This document shows, one piece after another, positions 1 through 12,034 of a DNA stretch of 64,000 nt. Source of the stretch: Comamonadaceae bacterium (GTDB lineage: Bacteria; Pseudomonadota; Gammaproteobacteria; Burkholderiales; Burkholderiaceae_C); assembly GCA_947478725.1 (NCBI GenBank), contig CANJWZ010000015.1:1-64000 (forward strand), given 5' to 3'. Every line of letters starts with the position of its first letter. The first letter of the stretch is position 1. The notes beneath the pieces are model-generated. The model worked only from the letters and a program-made list of their open reading frames with translations, did not search any database and had not been told where the DNA came from. The translations under genes and the position numbers were made by a program.

Positions 1-99
1 CGAGCCCTGGCGCCTGTGATGCTGGACAAGCATGCGGCGCTGGCTGAGCGGCATGTTTTGCGGTGGCTGGGGACCAAGGGCGAGTATTTGAAGGCTTGA
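1..99 (+). CDS. C-terminal end of an unidentified gene (partial)
   Basis: The first 99 bases are an open frame ending in TGA. They encode 32 residues, including HAALAERHVLRWLGTKG. The rest of the gene lies outside the window. The coding-like composition and the following convergent hairpin support a real gene end. I cannot assign a family from so short a tail. Confidence 0.45.
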   Translation, partial: RALAPVMLDKHAALAERHVLRWLGTKGEYLKA

Positions 100-143
100 G
101 GCGGGTTTTTGAGCCTGTTTTTTCCTGTTTTTAGTTATATTTT

Positions 144-195
144 AGGGCTCCAGGCCAATGAATGTATATGCTAGCAGCTTCTGAATTTATAGCGG
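144..195 (+). repeat. Interspersed repeat, copy A
   Basis: This copy has the two marks of the family: CCAATGAAT, then GCAGCTTCTGAATTTATAGCG about a dozen bases later. It lies in the gap between two convergent genes. It matches copies near 29406, 37226 (reverse) and 14119. Confidence 0.6.
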
Positions 196-212
196 CCGTC
201 TTTCACGTAGCT

Positions 213-242
213 GCCGGGACTCGCCGCCGGGCGACTCCCGGC
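213..242. terminator. Strong imperfect palindrome between convergent genes
   Basis: An outer 7-bp stem (GCCGGGA/TCCCGGC) encloses an inner 5-bp stem (TCGCC/GGCGA). It sits between the partial rightward gene and the leftward gene ending at 256. No T-run follows, so a bidirectional terminator role is inferred from position and stem strength. Confidence 0.4.
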
Positions 243-255
243 ATCCACATAAAAA

Positions 256-828
256 CTACAAACCCAAAACCCGCTGTCCAGCCTCAGGACTGCGAACATA
301 CCCAAACTGCAGCGGCAGTTCCCGCGCCACCACCTCCTGCAACACCCATAAGCCCGACTCAACCGCATCGGCTACCTGCAACATATCCTGCGTATGCACC
401 AGCCCAAAACCAAGTGCCGTCTCCAGATAAACGCGCCCATGCTCATCAATAAAGCAACGCTGAACAATGGCAACCTCGTTTGCATGGCTCGTCACTTCAA
501 ACTCAGGCGCGCTGCCGATCCGCCAAACAAAAGGCGTGGCTTCGAGTTCGACATACACGCGCTGCGGGCCGTTTTGAAAAAACCACTGGCCCTCGGCGTC
601 ACAGGCATAGTTGCGCTGGATGAAGTCAATCAGCTTGTCGTGTTTGAGCAGCGAGCCCTTGCTGGCCAGCTGCCGGCCGGGCTCGGTGGACGGTGCACAA
701 AACCGCCCCGCCGCCTGTGCCCGGTCGTCGCGCATGTACCAGTTGCCGCGCGCATCAAGCCCCAGCCAGCCGTAGCAGTGCGGCACATTCGGCCACTTGG
801 CGATAGCGGCCTTGACGATGTCATCCAT
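256..828 (-). CDS. Conserved Burkholderiales protein of unknown function
   Basis: This is a 190-residue soluble protein starting MDDIVKAAIAKWPNVPHCYG. I chose this ATG because GGAG lies six bases upstream; the open frame continues 33 bases further to a TTG, into a palindromic repeat. The protein is rich in Trp, Tyr and Phe, with a GWLGLDARGNWYMRDD segment near the N-terminus and a QWFFQNGPQRVYVELEATP segment mid-protein. I recognise this as a family found widely in Comamonadaceae but know no function for it. It has no membrane segment or signal peptide. It is transcribed leftward and is not obviously in an operon with the hydrolase at 984. Confidence 0.75.
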   Translation of the reverse strand: MDDIVKAAIAKWPNVPHCYGWLGLDARGNWYMRDDRAQAAGRFCAPSTEPGRQLASKGSLLKHDKLIDFIQRNYACDAEGQWFFQNGPQRVYVELEATPFVWRIGSAPEFEVTSHANEVAIVQRCFIDEHGRVYLETALGFGLVHTQDMLQVADAVESGLWVLQEVVARELPLQFGYVRSPEAGQRVLGL

Positions 829-861
829 GAGGCACTCCGATAAATTCATTTTCCGGGCCAA

Positions 862-945
862 TTGCGTCGTTGCGCGATGCTCGCAATCCTCACGTACCTG
901 AAGTACGTTCCGGTTGCTGTGCGCCGCGCGCCTAGCACTTCATCC
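862..945. repeat. Palindrome-bearing intergenic repeat
   Basis: The stretch contains the perfect palindrome ACGTACCTGAAGTACGT minus its centre (arms ACGTAC and GTACGT), followed by a GC-rich arm. It lies directly upstream of the gene at 256-828 and resembles REP-like sequences I recall from Comamonadaceae gene borders. No second copy is seen in this window. Confidence 0.35.
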
Positions 946-983
946 CGAAAATCTGAATTTCTAGAAGTGCCTGTCTTTTGATT

Positions 984-2027
984 TTAAAGATGCGTGTCCA
1001 GAAACGCCGTCACGGCCTCAGGCATGACCCTGACATTCGCCGGGAAACGGCCGGAGGGAAAGCCGACGTGGCCGCCCTGTGCTGGCTGCCAGAGCGTGAC
1101 GCTGCCGCTCACGTCTGCTGACTGGGGCAGGCTCCAGGCGGGAATAAACGGGTCGTTGATGGCATTGAGCGCCAGAGCAGGCACAACAATACCGCCCATG
1201 TGCGGCTTGGCCGAGGCGCGCTTCCAGTAGTCGTCGGTGTTTTTAAAGCCGTGCAGCGGTGCGGTGACGATGTTGTCAAAGGCATACAGGTCACGCGCGG
1301 CCAGCAAGTCACGGCGGCTGAACAAACCAGGGTGCTGGTCGAGCTTTTGCAGCGCCTTGGGCACCATGCTGCGTAAAAACATGCGCGTGTAAACCAGCCG
1401 GTTAAAGCCGCGCCCAATCGCCCAGCCGCTGGCGGCTAAGTCGAGCGGCGAACACACGCTGGCCAACGCACGAATCACTTGGGCGGCGCTGGCACCCAGT
1501 TCACCGGCCCAACGCATCAACGCATTGCCGCCAAGCGATATGCCCACCGCCACCAGCGGCCCGGCATGGCCAGATTGCAGACGGCGCAGGATCCAGTCAA
1601 TCTCTTGAAAATCGCCTGAATGGTAGGCGCGGGGCGCGTGGTTCAGTTCCCCCGAACAGCCCCTGAAATGCGGCACCGCACAAGCCCAGCCACGGGTGCG
1701 TGCAGCATCGGCCAAGGCCTGGGCGTAGTGGCTGCCCGACGAGCCTTCAAGACCATGAAAAACCACCAGCAGCGGTGTTGTCGCCGCGCTTTTCACGGCG
1801 TGTAAGGCGCTGCCTCCAGAGGGGGTTAATTTTTCTAGGGGAGGCCCGTCAGAAAATGGCTGCTGGGCATCCGCCAAAAAATCAACATCGACAAAATCGT
1901 GGTCAGGCGTCGCCCAGCGCTCGCGCCGAAACGCTGGCGCGTTGCCGACATAACGCTCGGCCTGCAGCGCGGCCCAAATGGTTTGCAGGTTGCCGCCTGG
2001 CAGCCACCAGGGCGCTTCATATTCCAT
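984..2027 (-). CDS. yheT: Alpha/beta hydrolase of the YheT (ABHD1/3-like) family
   Basis: This 347-residue protein starts MEYEAPWWLPGGNLQTIWAA, the typical YheT opening (W-L-P-G-G-N-L-Q-T). The nucleophile elbow GISLGGN is at residues 162-168 with Ser164. The oxyanion segment HGLEGSS is near 91, VPHFRGCSG near 118, an acidic NDPF is in the C-terminal third, and the His is in GGHVGF. The family contains putative esterases acting on unknown, probably lipid, substrates. Residues 59-80 (SDGPPLEKLTPSGGSALH) look like an in-frame insertion made by a GC-rich repeat that also occurs in the acetoacetate-CoA ligase. The NTF2-like gene ends 15 bases upstream of the start, so the two may be cotranscribed. 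Confidence 0.88.
   Translation of the reverse strand: MEYEAPWWLPGGNLQTIWAALQAERYVGNAPAFRRERWATPDHDFVDVDFLADAQQPFSDGPPLEKLTPSGGSALHAVKSAATTPLLVVFHGLEGSSGSHYAQALADAARTRGWACAVPHFRGCSGELNHAPRAYHSGDFQEIDWILRRLQSGHAGPLVAVGISLGGNALMRWAGELGASAAQVIRALASVCSPLDLAASGWAIGRGFNRLVYTRMFLRSMVPKALQKLDQHPGLFSRRDLLAARDLYAFDNIVTAPLHGFKNTDDYWKRASAKPHMGGIVVPALALNAINDPFIPAWSLPQSADVSGSVTLWQPAQGGHVGFPSGRFPANVRVMPEAVTAFLDTHL
1796..1852 (-). repeat. GC-rich repeat inside the YheT-type gene
   Basis: Read on the minus strand, this 58-base stretch aligns without gaps to 37834-37891 in the acetoacetate-CoA ligase gene at about 41 of 58 positions, in the same reading frame. Shared blocks are GACGGGCC, CCCCT and GGCAGCG, then ACACG. 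Confidence 0.6.
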
Positions 2028-2042
2028 AGCTGTTAAAGCACA

Positions 2043-2489
2043 TCAATGAAGGACTTGCGGGCTGTCGTTGACTTCCAGCATCTCGCTGGGTGTGCCGGGG
2101 CTGGCATGATGCGCCACCATGCGCCAGCCCAGCGGCGTTTTTTGGTACACATTGGTGGCAATCACATAGGCATGGCGCGGACCTGCGTCGGTCAGCACCT
2201 CGATGCGCTCCAGCACGCTGTGCACGCTGGCGCCCAGCGACTCTATCCGGTGCACTTTTTCAGCGCTGGCCTGAATGCTGCCGTTGGTGAACATCATGTC
2301 AAACGCCGCACGAATGGCGCCCGCGCCGAGCAGCCGCGCGCCACCCGGGTGCACGCACACAATGTCGTCTTCGTCGGCCCAGCAGGCCATCAGCTTGTCA
2401 ATGTCGCCGCTTTGCAGCGCTTCGTAAAAAGCGGTCTCGATCTCGTCGGGACTGCTGGCGTCAAAAGGGACGGTTTTGGTTTTGCGCAT
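2043..2489 (-). CDS. NTF2-like (SnoaL/DUF4440-type) protein
   Basis: This 148-residue protein has the layout of small NTF2-fold proteins. An N-terminal helix pair (IETAFYEALQSGDIDKLMACW) is followed by DEDDIVCVHPGG, then the GAGAIRAAFDMMF helix, a beta sheet region and a C-terminal GWRMVAHHASP strand. Family members are enzymes or accessory proteins with diverse roles, so the substrate cannot be told. It is transcribed leftward between pdeM and the YheT-type gene, with gaps of about 15-22 bases that suggest a shared transcript. No signal peptide is visible. The family assignment is firm; the function is unknown. Confidence 0.8.
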   Translation of the reverse strand: MRKTKTVPFDASSPDEIETAFYEALQSGDIDKLMACWADEDDIVCVHPGGARLLGAGAIRAAFDMMFTNGSIQASAEKVHRIESLGASVHSVLERIEVLTDAGPRHAYVIATNVYQKTPLGWRMVAHHASPGTPSEMLEVNDSPQVLH

Positions 2490-2511
2490 GGTGGTGATGG
2501 GGCAGGCTTGA

Positions 2512-3219
2512 TCAGCGCTGTGCCATGTCTTTAGAGGATGCTATTAGGCCACGGGCGCTTGGCAATCGCCAAACCGATTGCCCGCCAGCGGCAAACAGCA
2601 GCAAGCCCGGCTGCGGCGTGACGGTGTAGCCGCCGGTAAATTCGCCGAATGCTGGCAATATCGCGCTGCGGTCTTCAAACACAAAGCAGGGCAGACTCAG
2701 TCGGTCTCGCGCGGGGCCTTGCAAGCGCACCACCGGATGGGTATGCCCGGCCAGCACGGCATGGCTGGCGTGCGCCTGTGGGTAGTGGCAAGCAGCAAAT
2801 GGGCCCACCAGATACGGCTCATCGACCACGCTGATGTCCAGGTCTGGCGGTGGGTCGCCAGCGCGGCTGTCGTGGTTGCCACGCACCAAAGTGCATTCCA
2901 CATTGGCATGACGTTGTCGCCAGATGGCGAGTTGACTGAGCACAGACGCGGTACGGGCCTGGCGGGCATGCAAAAAATCGCCCAAAAACACCAACTGCAC
3001 GGGCTGGTAACGCAGCATCAGCTGGCTCAGGCGGTGCAGGTTCTCGGCGGTGGTGCCGCTGGGCACAGGCTGGCCGAGCGCTCGGTAGGTGGCGGCTTTG
3101 CCCAGGTGGAGGTCGGCAATAAACAAAACCTGACCTTCTGGCCACCACAAGGCGCGTTCAGGAAGCAGCCAAACCAGGTGGCCTGCATAAGTGATCGGTA
3201 GCGGCTTGCCTTCCGTCAT
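2512..3219 (-). CDS. pdeM: Ligase-associated DNA damage response endonuclease PdeM
   Basis: This 235-residue calcineurin-like metallophosphoesterase starts [14 protein letters not shown]; the ATG overlaps the helicase stop in an ATGA, which decides the start. The metal-binding motifs are in order: DLHLGK, GDFLHAR, RGNHDS and AGHTHPV. The [20 protein letters not shown] sequence is typical of the PdeM group that accompanies Lhr-type helicases in bacterial DNA repair. It is translationally coupled to the helicase. The ATP-dependent DNA ligase and exonuclease that often complete this cluster are not adjacent here. Confidence 0.9.
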   Translation of the reverse strand: MTEGKPLPITYAGHLVWLLPERALWWPEGQVLFIADLHLGKAATYRALGQPVPSGTTAENLHRLSQLMLRYQPVQLVFLGDFLHARQARTASVLSQLAIWRQRHANVECTLVRGNHDSRAGDPPPDLDISVVDEPYLVGPFAACHYPQAHASHAVLAGHTHPVVRLQGPARDRLSLPCFVFEDRSAILPAFGEFTGGYTVTPQPGLLLFAAGGQSVWRLPSARGLIASSKDMAQR

Positions 3220-5855
3220 GGGGTTTTGCGGCGAGACGTGCGCGGCCGCTTTTTGGAGGTGGCCAACGTGTCTTTGCCCAGTGCCAGGGCCTGGCTGATG
3301 TCCAGCACGCCCGGCGCACAAGCATCACCACCTGCGTCTTTTTCAAGCTGCTGCACCATGCGTGCGATGCGGTCGGCCATGCTCTCATTGCTGAGCTTTT
3401 CGCGCAGGCGCTCGACCATCAGCGGGAACGAAAACGGTGTCGGCCGCGCCAGTGGCTTGATGACCAGCTGTTGCGCTTGCATCCGCGCCAGGCTGTGCTG
3501 CAAGCGGGCAATGTCCAGTTCTTCAGCCAGCAGCTCTGACTGTGCCTGCGCAAGCAAGCGGTTGTCCGGGTCATACTTCTGAAACACTTCGTAAAACAGG
3601 CTGGACGATGCCTGCAGTTGCTTGTTGCTGCGCTTTTCACCGGGGTAGCCCTGAAACACCAGACCCGACACGCGCGCGATGTCACGAAAGCGTCGCTGCG
3701 CCAATTCGCTGGCATTCAAACTGGCCAGAACATCGGTGAGCAAGGCCGCGTCGGTGCCGACTGCCAGCACGCTTGGCAGCAGCGCAGGCCAGTCCACCGC
3801 GTCGGCGCACAGCAGCTCAAAGCCATAGTCATTCACGGCGATGGAAAATGTGCGTGGCGCAAGTTGTGCTGCACGCCACGCCAGCAAGCTGGCCAGGGCC
3901 AGGTGCACATGTCGCCCGGCAAAGGGGTACACAAACAGGTGTGTGCCGTCACGCGTGGTGAGCACTTCGGCCAGCAGCGTGGCCGGTGTGGGCAGCGCTG
4001 ACCATCGCTGCTGCACGTCCAGCAGGGGCCGCACGCGTTTGAGCTCGGGTGAGGTGTGTTGACCGCTGGCCGCCAGCGCCAGCTGCTCGACCATGCTGCT
4101 GGCCAGCGTGGTCGACAGCGGCATGCGGCCGCCACTCCAGCGCGGCACGGCGGCGCGCTTGCCGCTGGCCTTGCGTACCCAGGCGGTCATGTCGTGGATG
4201 CGCACCAGTTCTAACAACCTGCCGCCAAAGTGAAAGCAGTCACCCGGCTTGAGCCGTGCGGCAAAGCTTTCTTCCACCGTGCCGACTTTGGCACCGTTGA
4301 CATACTGCACCGCCATGCTGGCGTCGCTGACGATGGTGCCGATGTTCATGCGGTGGCGGCGTGCCAATTGGGCGTTCAGCACACGCCACACACCGCCCTC
4401 GTCCGGCACGGCGCGTTGGTAGTCTGGGTAAGCTGCCAGTGAGGCACCGCCCTTGCTGACAAAGGCCAGGGCCCAGGCCCAGCTGTCATCGCTCAGGCCG
4501 GCATAGGCGGCGGTTGAGCGCACTTCGCGCAGCAGGGCATCGGGCACAAAACCGCCGCCCAGCGCGACGGTGACCAGGTGCTGCACCAGCACATCGAGCG
4601 GCTGTATAGGTGATGAGCGCGCCTCTATATGTCCATGGGCGACAGCGGCTCGCGCGGCGGCCGCTTCGATGATTTCCAGGCTGTGGGTCGGCACCAGCGT
4701 GATGCGCGATGGCCTGCCCGGTGCATGGCCGGAACGCCCGGCACGTTGCAGCAGCCGCGCCACGCCCTTGGGCGAGCCAATTTGCAGCACCCGCTCTACT
4801 GGTAAAAAATCAACTCCCAGATCCAGACTGGATGTACACACCACCGCGCGCAGCTCGCCGCTTTTGAGGCCCCCCTCGACCCATTCACGCACGTCCCTGT
4901 CAAGCGAGCCGTGGTGCAGCGCGATCAAGCCTGCCCAGTCGGGCCGCGCCTGCAAAATCGCCTGGTACCACAGCTCTGCCTGCGACCGGGTGTTGGTAAA
5001 CACCAGGCAGGACGCGCTCATGTTGATCTCGTCAATGACTTGCGGCAGCATCGTCAGGCCCAAGTGCCCCGCCCACGGAAAGCGCGCCGCCTCATCTGGC
5101 AGCAGCGTGTCAATGACCAGCTTCTTGGGGACCGCGCCTTGCACCAGCGTACCTTGGGTCTTCCCTAGCAGCGTCTGCATGGCTTCGGGCAGGTTACCCA
5201 GCGTGGCGGACATGCCCCACATCACCAGCGCCGGGTTGAACGTCTTCAACCGGGCTAGCGACAGTTGCGTCTGCACGCCGCGCTTGTTGCCCAACAGCTC
5301 ATGCCACTCGTCCACCACCACGGCCTGCACGCTGGCCAGCGCCAGCGCAGCATCCGCTCGCGACAGCAATACCGACAGACTTTCAGGCGTGGTGACCAGC
5401 ACGGTGGGCAGGCGGGTGTTCTGGACGCTGCGTTCAGCGCTGGGGGTGTCGCTGCTTCTGACGCCTGTCGTCCAGTGTGCAAAGTGTGCGTGTCCGTGCA
5501 ATATGTCGAGCGGCTGTTGCAGGGCCAGGCGGGTATCAGCCGCCAGCGCCCGCATCGGCGTGAGCCACAGCACTGCCAGTGGCGCGCCAACCGGTCTTTT
5601 GCCTGCTTTTTTTTCAGTAGCCCCAGGCGTTCGTTTTGATTCGCTCACAGCCATAAAACGTATTAAAACGCCGAGCCAGACGGCATAGGTTTTGCCTGAG
5701 CCGGTGCTGGCATGAAGCAAGCCGGACTGGCCTTGTGCTATGGCTTTCCAGACATCCCGCTGAAATTTGAACGCCTTCCAGCCGCGCTCTTCAAACCAGG
5801 CGTCGAGTTCGGCTTTGACAGTGGTTGGGCGCAGTTGGACGACAGGGCTGAACAT
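3216..5855 (-). CDS. Ligase-associated DNA damage response DEXH-box helicase (Lhr-core type)
   Basis: This is an 879-residue superfamily 2 helicase if it starts at [20 protein letters not shown], where an AGGG lies just upstream. The frame stays open for 65 more codons, but that stretch has no family-like sequence. The motifs are in order: Walker A ASTGSGKT, the DEXH box as DEWH in [33 protein letters not shown] and QRAGRSGH. The Lhr-core C-terminal region (DEXH-associated, DUF4145-like wing) follows. The family unwinds DNA or DNA:RNA 3' to 5' and works with PdeM. It lies 285 bases beyond atpC, on the same strand. Confidence 0.9.
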   Translation of the reverse strand: MFSPVVQLRPTTVKAELDAWFEERGWKAFKFQRDVWKAIAQGQSGLLHASTGSGKTYAVWLGVLIRFMAVSESKRTPGATEKKAGKRPVGAPLAVLWLTPMRALAADTRLALQQPLDILHGHAHFAHWTTGVRSSDTPSAERSVQNTRLPTVLVTTPESLSVLLSRADAALALASVQAVVVDEWHELLGNKRGVQTQLSLARLKTFNPALVMWGMSATLGNLPEAMQTLLGKTQGTLVQGAVPKKLVIDTLLPDEAARFPWAGHLGLTMLPQVIDEINMSASCLVFTNTRSQAELWYQAILQARPDWAGLIALHHGSLDRDVREWVEGGLKSGELRAVVCTSSLDLGVDFLPVERVLQIGSPKGVARLLQRAGRSGHAPGRPSRITLVPTHSLEIIEAAAARAAVAHGHIEARSSPIQPLDVLVQHLVTVALGGGFVPDALLREVRSTAAYAGLSDDSWAWALAFVSKGGASLAAYPDYQRAVPDEGGVWRVLNAQLARRHRMNIGTIVSDASMAVQYVNGAKVGTVEESFAARLKPGDCFHFGGRLLELVRIHDMTAWVRKASGKRAAVPRWSGGRMPLSTTLASSMVEQLALAASGQHTSPELKRVRPLLDVQQRWSALPTPATLLAEVLTTRDGTHLFVYPFAGRHVHLALASLLAWRAAQLAPRTFSIAVNDYGFELLCADAVDWPALLPSVLAVGTDAALLTDVLASLNASELAQRRFRDIARVSGLVFQGYPGEKRSNKQLQASSSLFYEVFQKYDPDNRLLAQAQSELLAEELDIARLQHSLARMQAQQLVIKPLARPTPFSFPLMVERLREKLSNESMADRIARMVQQLEKDAGGDACAPGVLDISQALALGKDTLATSKKRPRTSRRKTP

Positions 5856-6140
5856 GCCCTGATGGTAATGTTGCACCCCGTTTTGAGGGGCTCCACTTGG
5901 AATTCCCGTTTTTTCGGCTACCTCTTCAAACGGGGTGCTGATGGGCTCGGCAATAGGCCGAGCGTGCGGATCACACGGTTGCCGACCGGCACCAGCCAGA
6001 CCGGGTGCCCTTGTTCCGAATGGTTCATGGTGTTGGCGCGTAGGCGCCAAAATTATCGGCAGGGCCGTGACGAAGACAGTTCGGCGCAGTTATTTGAAGA
6101 GTTATCAGCATTGCTGATGCGGCACTCTCCATAGGGCAAC
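5856..6140. other. Gap between atpC and the helicase gene
   Basis: This is probably non-coding, although the helicase frame stays open through most of it. It holds the palindrome ATCAGCATTGCTGAT at about 6105-6119, just downstream of atpC, and GGCGCGTAGGCGCC near 6037. Neither is followed by a clear T-run on the minus strand, so an atp operon terminator is only suggested. Confidence 0.35.
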
Positions 6141-6557
6141 TTATTTCTTCTGGCGATACTTGCGAAGTGCAGAAAGTTGGGCCGCCATCACAGCAAGCTC
6201 GGACTGCGCCATGGCGATATCGATGTCGCCTTTCGCATTTTTCAGGGCTTCTTCGGCAGCGGCTCTGGCTGACGTCGCCTTCGCTTCATCGAGGTCTTTG
6301 CCGCGAATCGCGGTATCACTCAAAACCGTGACCGAGTTGGGCTGTACTTCAAGCAAGCCACCCGCCACAAACACAAACTCTTCGCTGTCGTCAAGCTTGA
6401 CGATACGAACCGCACCGGGCTTGATGCGGGTGATCAACGGGGTGTGACGCGGGTAAATTCCCAACTCGCCCGTCTCGCCAGGCAACACCACAAATTTGGC
6501 TTCACCTGAGAAGATGGACTCTTCTGCCGAAACGACGTCTACATGAATGGTTGACAT
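6141..6557 (-). CDS. atpC: ATP synthase F1 epsilon subunit
   Basis: This 138-residue protein has the normal family length. The N-terminal beta-sandwich begins [18 protein letters not shown] and contains the [17 protein letters not shown] loop. The C-terminal helical hairpin is rich in Ala, Lys and Glu. Epsilon sits in the central stalk with gamma, couples rotation to catalysis, and its C-terminal helices can inhibit ATP hydrolysis. It is the last gene of the leftward atpIBEFHAGDC operon, 90 bases after atpD. Confidence 0.97.
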   Translation of the reverse strand: MSTIHVDVVSAEESIFSGEAKFVVLPGETGELGIYPRHTPLITRIKPGAVRIVKLDDSEEFVFVAGGLLEVQPNSVTVLSDTAIRGKDLDEAKATSARAAAEEALKNAKGDIDIAMAQSELAVMAAQLSALRKYRQKK

Positions 6558-6647
6558 GGGCGCACCTTAAATGAAAAAGTTTTGAAGAAGCAAGCAGTTG
6601 GGTAGAGCCGCTAGGCGCTGCGCGGATCACGCAAATGCGCCGCTTTA

Positions 6648-8060
<1,413 letters not shown>

Positions 8061-8120
8061 CTATTGGGTTCTTTAATCTTTAAATCTGTGTTCGGGTGGG
8101 CTACTTCGGGGTTTAAGCTT

Positions 8121-8987
8121 TTAAACCGCGGCCGCACCGCTGACGATTTCCGAAAGTTCTTTCGTGATCGCTGCCTGACGGGTTTTGTTGTACACCAGCT
8201 TGAGCTCACCAATCACGCTGCCTGCGTTGTCAGTGGCCGCCTTCATGGCGACCATGCGAGCTGACTGCTCGGAGGCCATGTTTTCAGCCACGGCTTGAAA
8301 CACCAGCGCCTCGACGTAGCGAACCAGCAGGTCATCAATCACGGTCTGCGCATCAGGCTCATAGATATAGTCCCAGCCGTGCTGGTCTTTGTCGGCCTCG
8401 AGACGGTGAGCTGCCAGCGGCAGCAACTGCTCGACCACGGACTCTTGTCGCATGGTGTTGATGAACTTGGTGTAGCACAGGTAAACAGTTTTGATCTTGC
8501 CTTCGGCGTACGCATCAAGCAGCACCTTGACCGGACCAATCAGCTTTTCTAGATGCGGCTTGTCGCCCAACTGCGTTGCGTGCGAGACAACTTTCACACC
8601 CACGCGGTTCAAAAAGCCCAAGCCCTTGTTACCAATGGCCACCGCTTGCGTGTCATGACCTGCAGCTTGCAACTCCCTGAGCTTGACAGTCACAGCGCGC
8701 AGCACGTTGGTGTTCAAACCACCGCACAAGCCCTTGTCGGTCGTGACCACAATAAACCCGGTGGTCTTGGCGTCGTTGGCCTGCATGAACGCATGGGTGT
8801 ATTCAGGGTTGGCCTGCGACAGATGGGCTGTGATGTTGCGAATCTTGTCGCTATAAGGACGGGCGGCGCGCATCCGTTCCTGCGCTTTGCGCATTTTGGA
8901 GGCGGCCACCATTTCCATGGCCTTGGTGATCTTTTTGGTGTTTTCCACCGACTTGATCTTGCCGCGTATCTCTTTACCTGCTGCCAT
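8121..8987 (-). CDS. atpG: ATP synthase F1 gamma subunit
   Basis: This 288-residue protein opens [20 protein letters not shown], the signature N-terminal coiled-coil strand of gamma. The GLCGGLN motif is in the Rossmann-like domain, and the C-terminal helix ends [15 protein letters not shown]. Both terminal helices form the rotor shaft inside the alpha3beta3 ring. Length and order in the operon are standard. No anomalies are seen. Confidence 0.98.
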   Translation of the reverse strand: MAAGKEIRGKIKSVENTKKITKAMEMVAASKMRKAQERMRAARPYSDKIRNITAHLSQANPEYTHAFMQANDAKTTGFIVVTTDKGLCGGLNTNVLRAVTVKLRELQAAGHDTQAVAIGNKGLGFLNRVGVKVVSHATQLGDKPHLEKLIGPVKVLLDAYAEGKIKTVYLCYTKFINTMRQESVVEQLLPLAAHRLEADKDQHGWDYIYEPDAQTVIDDLLVRYVEALVFQAVAENMASEQSARMVAMKAATDNAGSVIGELKLVYNKTRQAAITKELSEIVSGAAAV

Positions 8988-9031
8988 GTCTGTTCCTAAT
9001 GGTTTCTAGAACGCTTTGGTTTCAGGTTGGC

Positions 9032-10585
9032 TTAAGCGAAAGATTTTTTGAACGCAGCGGCTGCTGTGGTCATTTCTGCTTCGGCATCTTTGTCCATGGC
9101 CTTGGCGGCTTCCAGCTTGGCCATCAGCGCAGCATGCTTGTCTTTGAGGTAAGCATGAAAGCCCGACTCAAAAGCCAACACCTTTTTCACGTCCACATCG
9201 TCCATGAAGCCTTTGTTCACTGCGAACAGTGTGGCCGCCATATTGGAGATAGTCAGGGGTGCGTACTGAGCCTGCTTGAGCAGCTCGGTCACGCGGGCGC
9301 CGCGGTCCAGCTGCTTGCGGGTGGCTTCGTCCAGGTCAGACGCAAACTGCGCAAACGCAGCCAGCTCACGGTACTGAGCCAAGTCGGTACGGATACCGCC
9401 CGACAGGTTTTTGATCAGCTTGGTCTGGGCAGCACCACCGACGCGGGACACCGAAATACCGGCGTTGATCGCAGGGCGGATGCCGGCGTTGAACAACGAT
9501 GTTTCCAAAAAGATCTGACCGTCCGTGATCGAGATCACGTTGGTTGGCACAAACGCGGACACGTCACCTGCCTGGGTTTCAATGATCGGCAGAGCCGTCA
9601 ACGAACCGGTTTTGCCCTTGACCGCACCTTTGGTGAAGTCTTCAACATACTTTTCGTTCACGCGGGCTGCGCGCTCGAGCAAGCGGCTGTGCAGATAAAA
9701 AACGTCGCCTGGGTACGCTTCACGACCGGGTGGGCGGCGCAGCAGCAAGGAAACCTGACGGTAAGCCACGGCCTGTTTAGACAAGTCGTCATACACAATC
9801 AGCGCGTCTTCGCCACGGTCGCGGAAGTATTCGCCCATCGTGCAGCCAGAGTAGGCGCTCACATATTGCATAGCTGCTGATTCAGAAGCAGAAGCGGCCA
9901 CAACAATGGTGTATTCCATCGCGCCGGCCTGCTCGAGCGAGCGCACCACGTTTTTGATCGACGATGCTTTTTGGCCGATGGCAACGTAAACGCATTTCAC
10001 GCCGTTGCCTTTTTGGTTGATGATGGCGTCGATCGCGACAGCGGTCTTGCCGGTCTGTCGGTCGCCAATGATCAGTTCGCGCTGGCCACGGCCGACGGGC
10101 ACCATCGAGTCAATGGACTTCAGGCCGGTTTGCAGGGGCTGGTCGACTGACTTACGGGCAATCACGCCCGGTGCAACTTTTTCAATCACGTCGGTCATCT
10201 TGGCATTGACCGGGCCTTTGCCGTCAATCGGCTGACCCAACGCATTGACCACGCGGCCGAGCAGCTCGGGGCCTACCGGCACTTCAAGAATACGGCCCGT
10301 GCATTTGACAATATTGCCTTCGGCCAGGTGCTCGTACTCGCCCAGAATCACGGAGCCAACCGAGTCGCGCTCGAGGTTCAATGCGAGACCGTAGGTGGGT
10401 GTACCGTCAGCGGTAGCCGGGAACTCCAGCATCTCGCCTTGCATCACGTCAGACAGGCCGTGGATGCGCACGATACCGTCCGTCACCGACACAATGGTGC
10501 CCTGGTTACGGATGTCGCTCGATGCGGTCAAGCCTTCAATACGGCTCTTGATCAGTTCAGAAATTTCTGCTGGATTGAGTTGCAT
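9032..10585 (-). CDS. atpA: ATP synthase F1 alpha subunit
   Basis: This is the 517-residue regulatory nucleotide-binding subunit. It starts [19 protein letters not shown]. The P-loop GDRQTGKT is in the central domain and the family signature [14 protein letters not shown] is further on, carrying the arginine finger. It alternates with beta in the F1 head and contacts delta through its N-terminus. It lies between atpH and atpG with short gaps, as in other Burkholderiales. Confidence 0.98.
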   Translation of the reverse strand: MQLNPAEISELIKSRIEGLTASSDIRNQGTIVSVTDGIVRIHGLSDVMQGEMLEFPATADGTPTYGLALNLERDSVGSVILGEYEHLAEGNIVKCTGRILEVPVGPELLGRVVNALGQPIDGKGPVNAKMTDVIEKVAPGVIARKSVDQPLQTGLKSIDSMVPVGRGQRELIIGDRQTGKTAVAIDAIINQKGNGVKCVYVAIGQKASSIKNVVRSLEQAGAMEYTIVVAASASESAAMQYVSAYSGCTMGEYFRDRGEDALIVYDDLSKQAVAYRQVSLLLRRPPGREAYPGDVFYLHSRLLERAARVNEKYVEDFTKGAVKGKTGSLTALPIIETQAGDVSAFVPTNVISITDGQIFLETSLFNAGIRPAINAGISVSRVGGAAQTKLIKNLSGGIRTDLAQYRELAAFAQFASDLDEATRKQLDRGARVTELLKQAQYAPLTISNMAATLFAVNKGFMDDVDVKKVLAFESGFHAYLKDKHAALMAKLEAAKAMDKDAEAEMTTAAAAFKKSFA

Positions 10586-10640
10586 GACTCTTTCCTTCTT
10601 TCTAGGTTGTTGGACTGTGTTTCATGCCGGCAAATGCCGC

Positions 10641-11171
10641 TCAGGAAACCAGTGCTACTTTCATTTGCTCTAAACGGGCTTTGACCGAAGTGTCCAGCAC
10701 CTCGTCACCCACCACGACACGTACGCCGCCTATCAGGTCCGGCTCGAGCTCAACTTTGATGTTGAGCTTTTTCCCAAAGCGCTTTTCAAGTGTGGCCGAC
10801 AAGTCAGCCAGTGCTGGCGCATCAAGTGCAAAAGCACTGAAGACGACGGCGTCAGAAGAACCGCTTTTTGCGTTTTTCAACGAACGGAACTGGCTGGCGA
10901 TTTCCGGCAGGACGCTGATGCGTCCGTTGTCAATCACGGCCTTGAGAAAGTTTTTTGCTGCCTCCGGCAAAGCGGTTTTGGCAACGCCCGTCATCACGTC
11001 AAATGTTTGTGCAGAGGTGACGCTGGGATTTCCCGCGTACTGCTGCAACTGGACATTCGAGGCAATCGCGGCCAGCTCGTCGAGCCAAGCGGACGTGCCG
11101 CCCAGATCGGCGCCTGAGGTCTTGAAGAGCGCTTCGGCGTAAGGACGTGCAATGGTGGCTAATTCGGCCAT
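10641..11171 (-). CDS. atpH: ATP synthase F1 delta subunit
   Basis: This 176-residue protein begins [16 protein letters not shown], the typical helical N-terminal domain that binds alpha. The C-terminal part ends with the family signature region [20 protein letters not shown]. Delta joins the F1 head to the peripheral b2 stalk. It starts 22 bases after atpF and precedes atpA by 55 bases. Confidence 0.97.
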   Translation of the reverse strand: MAELATIARPYAEALFKTSGADLGGTSAWLDELAAIASNVQLQQYAGNPSVTSAQTFDVMTGVAKTALPEAAKNFLKAVIDNGRISVLPEIASQFRSLKNAKSGSSDAVVFSAFALDAPALADLSATLEKRFGKKLNIKVELEPDLIGGVRVVVGDEVLDTSVKARLEQMKVALVS

Positions 11172-11193
11172 ATTTGTGCTCTTGTCTTGACGG

Positions 11194-11664
11194 TCAAAGT
11201 TCAGTTTTCAGGCGACCCAGCAAGTCGGCATGCACGGAGGCATTGACTTCCTTGCGCAGAATCTGCTCAGCGCCCTTGACTGCCAGTGCGGCGACTTGCT
11301 CGCGCAGCGTCTCACGGGCCTTGACGGTTTGCTGCTCAGCCTCGACCTTGGCGGCGGCAATGATTTTGCTGCCCTCCTCGGTCGCTTTGGCTTTTGCCTC
11401 TTCAATCATGGCTTGCGCACGACGCTCGGCCTCAGCCAGACGCACGGCGGACTCGCCTTTTGACTTGGCCAGCTCTTCCTCGACGCGCTTGTTCGCGTTG
11501 GTGAGTTCAGCTTTGGCTTTGTCAGCGGCGGCGAGGCCAGCAGCGATCTTGCTCGCGCGTTCGTCCAGCGCGGCTGCGATCGGGGGCCACACGAATTTCA
11601 TCGTGAAAAGCACCAGAATCGCAAACACGATGAGCTGCGCAAAAAATGTGGAGTTGATACTCAC
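11194..11664 (-). CDS. atpF: ATP synthase Fo b subunit
   Basis: This 156-residue protein has an N-terminal membrane segment ([20 protein letters not shown]), followed by a long charged, Ala/Glu/Lys-rich coiled coil reaching the C-terminus. Two copies form the peripheral stalk. Length and composition match the family (156 residues in E. coli too). Confidence 0.97.
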   Translation of the reverse strand: MSINSTFFAQLIVFAILVLFTMKFVWPPIAAALDERASKIAAGLAAADKAKAELTNANKRVEEELAKSKGESAVRLAEAERRAQAMIEEAKAKATEEGSKIIAAAKVEAEQQTVKARETLREQVAALAVKGAEQILRKEVNASVHADLLGRLKTEL

Positions 11665-11712
11665 AGCAGCACCTCTTAAGTTGGATATCTGAGAAGCTTG
11701 ATTACTTCGGCA

Positions 11713-11961
<249 letters not shown>

Positions 11962-12034
11962 TTAAAGCTCCTACAAATTAACAAATTAACTAACCAAGAA
12001 AAAAACCGAAATACCGAAACCAGTCACCGGTCAA

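Noticed and set aside
4595..4640. Possible further interspersed repeat in the helicase gene
   Set aside because: Only short blocks (ATATAGAGG, CTATACAG) resemble the family and the protein region follows the normal helicase pattern.
4570..5688. 372-codon rightward open frame
   Set aside because: It is the antisense shadow of the helicase gene, which has all SF2 motifs; the shadow is Ser/Ala-rich with no family features.
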